A stretch of 12,970 nucleotides of DNA from an uncultured Phycisphaerales bacterium (GTDB lineage: Bacteria > Planctomycetota > Phycisphaerae > WQYP01), in contig CALCHA010000319.1 of the NCBI GenBank assembly GCA_937901265.1, positions 1 to 12,970 of the forward strand, given 5' to 3'. The notes under the pieces were generated by a model. It had not been told where the DNA came from. It searched no databases and saw only the letters and a list, made by a program, of their open reading frames with translations. Position 1 is the first letter of the stretch; each line of letters starts with the position of its first letter. The translations under genes and the position numbers were made by a program. Positions 1 through 10,000 of this stretch are shown one piece after another.

Positions 1-22
1 GATGTGACTGGAGTTCAGTCGG
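1..22 (+). other. 5' edge: in-frame stop and probable broken junction
   Basis: The frame of the giant gene reads ATG at 2-4 and then TGA at 5-7. The peptide just after the stop already looks like the interior of a propeller domain rather than a leader. The other frame at the edge, starting at base 1, reads DVTG before running into a TGA at 121-123. The protein may therefore continue upstream through a one-base frame change around 8-15, either a real frameshift or an assembly or read error near a contig end. GTG at 23-25 or 50-52 could formally act as a start, but no purine-rich ribosome binding site or hydrophobic leader supports either. Confidence 0.5.
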
Positions 23-1009
23 GTGCTCGTCGGAGCGAACAGCGAGGCAGTGGCGGCCGTGGTGGACCTGCAGGCGTTTGCGGCGGGGCTGAATCTGGGG
101 ACTGGGGCGACGGCGCCGGATGAGGCGCACGAGGTCGTGACGCCCGCGCCGGCGGGCGCGGTGGTGGCGACGAACCCAGTGTTCGTGCAAGCGCAATCCG
201 GGGTGCCGGCGCATGTGGGGACGAACGTGCCGGCGTTTACGACGGTGATTTCGCCGCTGACGATGGGCTCGCTGATCACGCGGGTGACGCAGTCCGGGGC
301 ATCGATCGGGCCGCTGGGAATGGTGTTCCTGCCGGATGGTCAGCATGTACTGATCAGCGGCGGGGCTGGGCGGAACAGCTTGTATCTCTTCACGCTTTCG
401 GGCGGGCAGGCGCTGGTGCCGCTGGCTACGCTCGACGTGCCGATCTATGACATGGCGTTCGATGCGGCGGGGCAGTTGTGGGCGACGACGGGCGGGGGCC
501 CGCTGGTGCAGCTCGATCCAACGACGGGGCAGATTCTGGGTCGCTACGGCGACGGCATCGGGCTGGGCATGGCGGTCTCGGGGAACCTGCTCTACCTCGC
601 GGCGGGCAGCGGCATCCAGACGTTCGACACGGTGGGGCATCTCTTCCGCCCCTTCTCCAGCACCCGGGCGGATGGGCTGGCGATCGCGCCCGACGGCAGC
701 CTCTGGGGCGCATCCTGGCCGGTGCGCGGGACGATTCTGCAATTTGATGCGCACGGCAAAGTCACCGCCGTGCTTAATGTGGCCAACGCGGTGGGGCTGG
801 CCTTCGGCAAGGTCGGCACGCCGCTGGCGAACCTGCTGTTTGTCACGCGGGATGATGGCGTGCTGACGCTGGTGGATCTGTCGAGCCTGCAAACCGTGGA
901 TGTGGCGACCGGTGGAAGCCGCGGCGATTTCGCTCATGTCGGCCCGGATGGCCGCCTGTATCTCACCCAGACGGACCAGATCGATGTCCTCTTTCCGTTG
1001 CTTCCGCCG
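8..1009 (+). other. Domain: N-terminal beta-propeller (NHL/YVTN-like), residues 1-334
   Basis: Repeated blade-like motifs follow the pattern hydrophobic strand, (P)DGxLW/Y, strand: PLGMVFLPDGQHVLISG, YDMAFDAAGQLWATTG, DGLAIAPDGSLWGAS and AHVGPDGRLYLTQ. Between them lie segments of the type LVQLDPTTGQILG, where a value is restated on the outer strand. About five blades are visible; a closed propeller usually has six to eight, so more blades probably lie upstream of the window. Such propellers commonly act as binding platforms in secreted proteins. No catalytic residues are recognisable. The assignment rests on motif pattern only, and the exact family (NHL, SMP-30 or YncE-like) is uncertain. 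Confidence 0.65.
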
Positions 1010-4000
1010 CAGGTGATCTTCACCAATCCGGCAGCCGGTTCGACGGTCAAGCCGGTGGTGAACTCGATCACGGTGACTTTCGACAGCGACATGAATGCCC
1101 TCGACGGCGACGCCCATTCAGTGACGAACCTCGCCAACTACACGCTGCTGGACACGACGACGGGGCAGCTTTTGCCGATCGGGGCGATCACGTATGACGC
1201 CACGTCGCACACGGTGCAGTTGTGGTTCGAATCGCTGCGGCCCGACAGCTACACGCTGACGATTTCCAAGGATGTCCAGAGCACGCTGGCGGTGGGGCTG
1301 GAGGCGGCATACACAGAGAGCTTCACGCTGCTGGTGGATTTCGCGACGCTGGTGCCGACCTTCACGAACACGCGCCTCAACCGCGCGACCGGCGTGCTCA
1401 CGATGGACGTGACGCTGACCAACACGCTGGCTGGGGCGATCACCGCGCCGGTACGGCTGATTTTCGCGGGGTTGGGGATGACCGGCGATACGCTGGTCGG
1501 GGCCGACGGCTTCACGACGGACGGGCATCCCTACATCGACCTGTTGACCAGCGGCCTGCTGTTGCCCGGCACGACGACGCTGCGGCGGACGATCAGCATT
1601 CTGGATGCCGACGGGGCGCTCATCACGCTGCTCCCGCAGATCGTGGCGGCGCTGGCGCCCGACCAGTTGCCCGTGGTGAGTTCGACACCGGGCACGGCGG
1701 CGTTGACGGGCACGCCCTACACCTATCGGCCACAGGCCTCGGACCCGCAGGGCGGGACCCTGACGTACGTGCTGATTTCCGGTCCGGCGCGGGCGACGGT
1801 GGATGGGTCGACGGGGGTGGTGGTGTGGACGCCGCTGTCGTCGGATCCGTCGAAGGACGCGTTTGACCTGCGGATATACAACAACCGGGGCGGGTTCATC
1901 GATCAGTTGTGGACGGTGAACGTGACCAACCAGGCGTCGCCGCCGGTGCTGGCACCCATCGGCAAGCAGACGGTCAACGAGGGCGGGGTGCTGCATGTGG
2001 CGGTGGGGGCTTTTGACGCGGCGGGGTTGCCGCTGGTGTATTGGGCGGAGAACCTGCCGGCGGGGGCGATCTTTGATGCAACGTCGCAGGCCATCGACTA
2101 TCGGCCCGGCGCGCACAGCGCGGGGACCTACACCGGCGTGACGGTGTATGTGTCGGACGGGATCAACACGGTTTCGACGCAGTTCACGGTGGTGGTGACG
2201 CCGGTGGCCCAGCCGCCGCTGTTTGGCCCGCTGGCTCCGCGGACGATCAACGAAGGCAGCCTGTTGCTGCTGACGCTCAAGGCGACGGGGCAGAACGGAT
2301 CCACGGTGAGCTACGCGGCTGACGCATTGCCGCCGGGCGCGATCCTGAACACCGCCACCGGCGTGCTGACCTGGCAGCCGCGCTACAACCAGGCGGGCAC
2401 CTACACGATCACCTTCACGGCATCGGACGCGAGCACCTCCGCCAGCCAGACGCTGGTGATCAACGTGCTGCCGGGGACGGCCGGCGTGACCTTCGTCCCC
2501 GTGCAGCATCTCTATATTGATGCTGGACAGGTGCTGACGATCCGCATTGGCGTGAACGATCCGGAATATCCCGACAGCAACGCGGCCTCGACGTCGGTGG
2601 GCACGGACGTCACCGGCGATACGACCAACCTGGCCCCGCTGGCCTTCACCCACGATCCCCTGCCCGCGGGCGCGACCTTCGATCCGGTCACCCACGTCTT
2701 CACCTGGATACCCACCGGCGGCGAGGCGGGCGATCACACGCTGAACTTCGGGGTGACCGATACCTCCGATGGCACGTTCGACAGCACATCCTTTGTGGTG
2801 AGCGTGCGCGATGTGAACCTGCCCCCCGTGGTGGCCCCGGTGAATAACCAGACCGTGACGCCGGGCGCGACATTGGATATCCCGGTGAGCGCGACCGATG
2901 GCAACGGCGACCCGCTGACGCTGACCGCCGTGGGGCTGCCGGGATTTGCCACGCTGCAGGACTTTGGCAACGGCACGGGCGTCATTCATGTGGCTCCGGG
3001 AGCGACGCAGTCGGGCAACTTCACGATCACGCTGACGGCGACGGACAACGGGCATGGCGATGCGAACAATCGGCTGTCCGGGTCGGTGCAGTTCGTGCTG
3101 ACCTCCACCTCGCCGAACCTGCCTCCGGTCATGCCCTTCATTACCGACAAGGTGGCGGTGGTGGGCAGCGACCAGGCGGTGACGTTCGCGGTGACGGTCA
3201 GCGATTTCGCCCAGCACACCCTCACGCCCAGCGCCAGCGGGATGCCCGCGGGGGCGACGTTCGTGGGCACGTCCACCTATGGCGTGTTCCTATTCAGTTG
3301 GGTGCCGCAGGCGGCGGACGTGGGGACGCGAACGATCACGCTAACGGTGACCGACGCGACCAACGGGGCGCTCTTTGCCTCACGGACGTTCCATGTGATC
3401 GTGCGGACGTTTGACCGGGCACCGGTGCTGGCACCGGTGGGGGCGCAGAGCGGGGCGGAGAACCAGCCGCTGTCGCTGCAGCTTGCGGCGAGCGATGCGG
3501 ACGGTGACGCCATCGGCTACGCAGCCACGAACCTGCCTGCCGGGGCGATGGTAGATCCGCAGACAGGGCTGTTCACCTGGACGCCGGCGTACGGGCAGGC
3601 GGGGACTTACAGGGTAGTGTTCACGGCGTCCGACGGTGCCTCGACCAACAGCACGAGCGTCACGTTCACCATCAGCAAATCCAATCGCCCGCCGGTGATC
3701 ACGCAGGTTCCCAACATCCTCGGCCAGGAAGGAACACCGATCAGCGTGGCTCTCTCGGCCGCGGACCCGGACAACGACGGCCTGACCTACAGCGTGGTGG
3801 GAACGCTCCCAGCGGGAGCGGCCTTCGATCCGCTGACGCAGGAAATGACCTGGACGCCGCTGCCCGGACAGGCGGGGAATTACACGTTGCTGTTCGCGGT
3901 GACGGATGCGGGGGGTCTCGCGACGCAGGTGGCGCTGAAGGTGCAGGTGCTGCATCTGAATCTGCCGCCGGTGGTGTCGACCCTGGGACAGAAGCAATTG

Positions 4001-7000
4001 CTGATCGGGCAGGCGTTCAGTCTGCAGATTCCCGCGAGCGACCCCAACGGCGACGTGCTGACCTACAGCGCCAGCGGCCTGCCGGACGGGGCGATGCTCA
4101 ACGCCTCGACGGGCATCCTGACCTGGACGCCCACCGCGGCGCAGGGCGGCCGGGCGGATCTGGTGATCCAGGTGAGCGATGGGCAGTACACGGCGGTGCA
4201 GTCGCTGGGGCTGATCGTGTCGGCGGCGGCGGTGCCCCCAAGCCTGCTGATTGAACTCACGCCCAGCTTCCCGGCGGTGCCGGGGCAGTCGGTGACGGTG
4301 CACGCGGCGGCCTCGAGCGCGGTGGGCATCGCGTCGCTGGTGCTGACGATCAACGGGGTGCAGAGGACCCTCGACGCCAATGGGCGCACGACCTTCGTGC
4401 CGCCGGCGGCGGGGCATTATGCCGTGGTCGCGATCGCGACCGACGTCAACGGCGTGCAGACGACGACGACCGCCGACCTGAAAGTAAAAGACGCCAACGC
4501 CGCGGCACCGACGGCCAACCTGCTGCCGCCGGGGCTGGTGACGGCCACCACGAACCTGCTCGGCACGGTGACTGGCACGAACCTGGATAGCTGGACCCTG
4601 ACGCTGGGCGTGCTGGGCGCCACCGGGGCGGCGACACTGGCCAGCGGCACGGCGGCGACCGGCAGCAACGCGGTGCTGGCGACGGTCAATCCCGCCCGCC
4701 TGGCCAATGGGGCCTACCTGCTGACGCTGACGGCCACGGACATCTCCGGACGCACCGCCACCAGCACGCGGGTGCTGGAGATCGACACGACCAGCAAGAG
4801 CGGCGCGTTCCTCGATGCGGTGACCGACCTCACCGCGACGCTCGATGGCCAGACGTTCGCCTTCACCCGCACCTACAACTCGCTGGCTGCCTCCGCCACA
4901 GGGCTGCTGGGCTATGGCTGGACGCTTGCGGGTGCCGACGCCCACCTCTCCAGCACGGTCCTCCCGAGCGCCGGGGCCAACACGCTGCCGAATCCTTTTG
5001 CCGTCGGCACGCGGGTCTATGTGGACCTCCCGGATGGCACCCGCGCCGGCTTCACCTTCACGCCGCTGCTGCACACCGTGGGCGCGGTCAGCTACTACAC
5101 GCCGGGCTTCACGGCCGACCCGGGGGTGAGCTACACCCTCTCGACCACGCCCGCGCAGTTGTCGCTGGTCAACGGGTCCTTTTATCAACTGGGGACCGGT
5201 CTGCCCTACAACCCGGCGAGTGGCGGTTTCGGAGCGTATGCCTACATCCTCACCGCGCCCGGCGGGCGGGCCTATGACTACGCGGCCGACGGCAAGCTGC
5301 GGCAGATCGTCTCCGGCGGATTGACCTTCATCTGGAGCGGCAGCGGACTGATCGGTCCCGACGGCTCGCGGATCACCTTCCAATTGGATGGCAGCGGGCG
5401 GCTGACTTCCGCCACTGGCCCCGACGGCACGCAGGTGCATTACACCTACGACGCCGCCGGTAACCTGACGTCCGTCAACCACGACGCCTATGCCTATGGC
5501 GCCAACCATCTGCTGACCCTGGCTCTGGACGACACGCCCAGCGCCGCCGCCTATGACGCCCAGGGCAACCTGACGATGAGTGGCCCCGTGCTGGCGACGC
5601 TGGCCTTGGGTCAGAGCAACAGCAACACGCTCATCGCGGGATCGACCGCCTTCTACGCGGCCCGTGTGAGTGCGGCCGAACTGGCCTCCTCCGGCGGGCA
5701 GGTGACGCTGGGTTTCGATGCATTCCATGGCGGCGTTCACAGCGTGAATTTCCTGACCGTCACCGCTCCCGGAGCGGTACTGCTGCCGCTGGCGGGATTC
5801 AGCGGGGCCTACACGGCGCAGCTTTATCTGCCCGGCGATGTGAATGGCGACGGGGCCGTCACCGGCGTCGATGAAACGCTCTTCGCGGCGGCATTGGGCT
5901 CGACCACCGGCCAGGCGAACTACTCGCTGGGGGCGGATGTGAACCGCGACGGCATCGTGACCGCGGCGGACCACTCCTTCCTGGCCAACAACTTCGGGGC
6001 CGTCGCCGATCGCCCGCCGGTGGCGACCGATGGCACCGCGATCACTTACCCCGGCCTCGACGTCACCACGGACCTCGCCACGCTGGCCATCGATCCGCAG
6101 GGGCTGCCCCTGACCTACACGTTCGCCAACGTGCTCGGCGGTGCCGTGCGGCTGTCGTCGGATGGCCACACCGCGATCTTCACGCCGGGGGCGGGCTTCA
6201 CCGGCACGGCGTCGTTTGATTTCGCGGCGGATGACGGCGTGGGCACCTCCAACAGCGGCACCGTCCGCGTGACGGTGCGCAACGCCTCGCTGGTCAACAT
6301 CACCTTCTCGCAGCGCGACCTGGTGCTCGCGCCCGGCGCCACGCTGAGCCTCGCCTTCACCGGCCTCTTCAGCGATGGCGGCAGCGCCGCCCTGCCCGCC
6401 ACCTACCTCCACCTGACCAGCTCGGACGCTTCCCGCTTCTTCGTCACCTCCTCCGGAACCCTCTTCGCGCAGAATGCCGGCACCGCCCTGTTGATGGCCA
6501 CGGCCAATGGTGTGACCGCCGCGACGCCCGTCACCATCGGGGCCGCCGATGGCCGGGCGCTGCAGTTCTTCCCGCTCACCTACACCCTGCCCCTGGGCGT
6601 GACCCGCCAGTTCCAGGTGCGCTACAACGATGGCACGGCCCCGGTCGATCTCGCCCCCGCCTCGGGCAACACACGCTATTTCCTGAGCAGCCTCGGCGTC
6701 GGCACCATCACCGCCGATGGGCTTTTCACGCCCACCGCCCTGGGCACCGTCTACGTCACCGTCATCAACGGCGGCCAAAGCATCGTCGCCCCCATCACCG
6801 TCACCACCGCAACCCTCGGCACCACGACCGTGGACAGCGGCGGCGGCCTCATCGGCGATGCGCAGGGCGACTCGGTCGGCATTCCCGAAGGGGCGCTCGC
6901 CGCCGGAACGCAGGTCACCGTCACCCCCATCACCCAGGCACCCTACGCCCTGCCCGACGGCTTTGACTTCTACGGCGGGCTCAACATCGACCTCCATGGA

Positions 7001-10000
7001 GCCATGCTTTCGCAACCCGCCAGCATCGCGATCAAGGCCCCGGCCAATATGGCCCCGGGCGCGGTGGTCTACCTCTGGGCACCCTTCACCGTCACCGACG
7101 ATCCCGCGGTCGGGCCGGTCCAGACCTGGCTCCTGATCGACCACATGGTCGTCGGCAGCGACGGATACATGCGGACCACCTCCGCCCCCAACAGCGGTTT
7201 CGTCGGCGGCTTCCCCAACAACGGTGCCGCCCTGGTGTCCATCGATCCCACGCAGGTCATCGCCGCCGGCTCGGCCGACCTCGGTTCGATCCTCCTCCTC
7301 GAAGGCCACATCAACTCCGTTAACAGCCTGGGAACGATCGACCTCAATGTCCGCTATGGCGGGTCTTCAAGCGCGAAGTACTACGCCGTCGCCGGCCCGC
7401 TGGGCGACATCTACCTGCCCTCCTTCTCCGGCATCCGCACCACCATCACCGTCGATCGTCGCGTGGGGGCGCTCAAGACGACGACCTCCACCAGCGTGCA
7501 GCTCAACTTCGACGCCAGCACGCCGGAGGATCAGCGGGTGACCGTCGTCGCCCTGCCCCTGCCCCCGCAGCTGGTCTATCCCACAGTGCCCGCCCCGCAG
7601 ATTCTCTCGGCAACCTTCGACTTCGGTGCCGACCTCAGCCATCCGAACCCGCGGCTGGTCATCAAGGGCATCAACTTCCTTTACGACAACCCCTTCAGCA
7701 CCAGCCTCAACCCGCTGCCGCTGGGCACCCATCTGAAGGACCTCTACATCACCTATGAGATCGGCGGGCGCGACACGTTCGACAACGCCGGCAAGGTGCA
7801 GGCGATCGGCGGGCTCGACGCCCGCGTGCTCGGCAGCGATGCCCGCGTCACGCTGGTGGATCTGGGCATGGTCAACGGCCTGCACGAATATGAGCTCGAC
7901 GTGCCGGTGCCCAACACGATCGCCCTGGGCAGCGCGTTCGTGACCGTCACGCGCCCCTCCTCCGAACCGCTTAACGGTGTGTTCGCCCGGCAGGAGTTCA
8001 CCTCCAATGCCGTCAACGTGCTGCCGCAGGCGCAATATGTTCTCGCCGCCGACGGCGGAACCGATGCCAGCAACCTGAACTACATCTCGGTGATCGACAC
8101 CACCCACACCGGCCTGATCAATGGCATTCAGACGGCCCAGCCGGCACCGATCGCGCAGATTCCGCTGGGCATCGGCACCAGCAACACCGCCCTCTACCCG
8201 CGCTTCATCACCGTCACTCCTGATGGAACACGCGCCTACGTCACGCTGCAGGGCGATGCCGGGATTGCTGTCATCGATCTGGTGGCCCTGCAGGAAATCG
8301 ACCAGGTTGCCGACGATGCGACGAAGCCCGAAACCCTGGGCGTGCAGCACATTCACCTTAAGAACGCCACCGGGGCGCTGCCCTTCGCCGGGGCCATCGA
8401 TGCCCAGGGGCACTACCTGTACATCTCCGATCAGGCCAGCGGCAACGTTTACGTGATCGACGTTGATCCCTTCTCTCCGACCTACAACCAGCACGTCAAG
8501 ACCATCACCCTGCCCGCCAACATCGCCCCGCTCGGGCTCCGCGGCCTGGCCATCAACGCGGGCTCGACGCGGCTTTTCGTCACCGCCCCCGGCCGCACCC
8601 TGCAAGGCCAGTACGCCAGCGATCACGGCTACGTCGTCGCCATCAACATCGACCCCGCCAACCCCAAGGGCCCCTTCTTCGATACCAGCGTCCCGGGCGC
8701 CATCACGGCCGTGGGTCCTGATCCCTACGGCATCACCGGGACGGACAACCCCATCGTCATGCTCTTCACCGACCAGCTCGACGACACCAAGGGCATGGGC
8801 CAGCTGGTGCAGACTGGTACTGGCACCGCCGAAGCGTATGTGCCGCACTACACGGACTTCACCAGCTTCGGCATCATCCGCCGCTGGATCGAGGGGCGGC
8901 CCAATCAGGCGTTCGGCGTGAGCAACGCCACCGGCATCGTCTACCTGCCCGCCGACACCTTCAAGAGCGTCCTGGGCTATTCCCATCCCTCCTATGCGTT
9001 TGTCACGGGCTATGACAAGTTCGTGCAGGACGACCCCAAGCACGATCCCTCGCTCGGGCCGATCCTGAGCTTCAACTACTATTACACCGAGAAGGTGGTG
9101 CAGGCCGACGGATCGATCATCGACGGCGTGCGGCCGGTGCCAATCGCGGCAGGCGGCAACGTTGGCATCATCCGCGACCCCGTGGACAAAAACCCACTGA
9201 CCGACTTCCTCAACCCGCAGACGATGCCCCGGCTCGTCGCGGCGACCCGTCCCGTGCAGAACAGCTTCCCCGACAACCTCGTCCTCTCGGGAGATTATTC
9301 CAAGCTGCTCGCCGGGTACCAGGCGCAGAACGCAGTCTTCGCGTTCAACACCATCCAGATCGTCTCCGATGTCGAAACCCAGGCCCGCGGCACGCCGATC
9401 CCCAATTCCGACCAGCTTCCAGCGCCCTACTCCGTGCCCGACAACCTCTCCCGCCTGCTCCGCGGCCCCCTCTCCACGCTGCCCATTGACGACATCGACA
9501 AGGTCATCGATCTCGCCGCCGACGAGGAGTATTACACCAACGACGCACGCGGCCTCTCCTGGGGCGTGCCTCCGACCGGAATCTTCGGCGAAACCCCCAA
9601 CCAGGAAGCGCCGCTCTTCGTCGGCCGGTTGCCCCGCGGCCTTGCGTCAACGCCCCACCTCACCGGCTCGGTCATCGCGCTCGGCAGCACGCCCTACAAC
9701 CAGGCGCCCACTCTCTCGGCCTTCCCCAACAATGGGCTGCAGGTCAGTGCCGGCCTCACCGCAACCGCCGACGTCCATACCGGCGCCCTGCTGGAAACCC
9801 ACAACCTGCCCACCTACCAGAGCGTCGGCCAAACCCGCGGCGTCACGCTCACCTACGATTCCCTCCGCGCTGACCCCACCGTCATCTACTACTTCAGCAT
9901 CGATCACCTGCCCACCCTCACCGCGGACCAGCGGCTCGTCGTCACGCTCACCGCCCGGCTCGGCGATTTCAGCAAAACCGCCGACGGCCTCTCCGCCAGC

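Noticed and set aside
263..265. First in-frame ATG as true start of the gene
   Set aside because: It lies inside the propeller, has no purine-rich ribosome binding site upstream and no signal peptide after it, and domain-like sequence already precedes it.
447..866. Small plus-strand open frames at the left end (447-866 and 478-747)
   Set aside because: Both are out of register with the propeller-coding frame, lack ribosome binding sites and give low-complexity Arg/Gly/Ser-rich products.
1661..4231. DNA-level tandem repeat or CRISPR-like array
   Set aside because: The periodicity of about 270 bases exists only at protein level; units are too divergent in DNA and contain no short identical direct repeats with spacers.
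5441..5467. Shared TACGACGCCGCCGG string here and near 11608 and 11749, considered as a recombination repeat
   Set aside because: It is the DNA for the conserved YDAAG core of YD repeats; flanking DNA differs, so it reflects protein constraint plus codon bias.
3380..7309. 1309-codon open frame on the minus strand, plus similar ones at 1118-3217, 7367-9043, 9647-11725 and 12128-12961
   Set aside because: All five are exactly codon-aligned with the sense gene. In that register antisense stops can only arise from sense TCA, TTA or CTA codons, which this GC-rich gene hardly uses. Each ends at a sense TCA codon (1118, 3380, 7367, 9647, 12128). The products are Arg/Gly/His/Val-biased with no domain, while the sense frame is full of recognisable domains.
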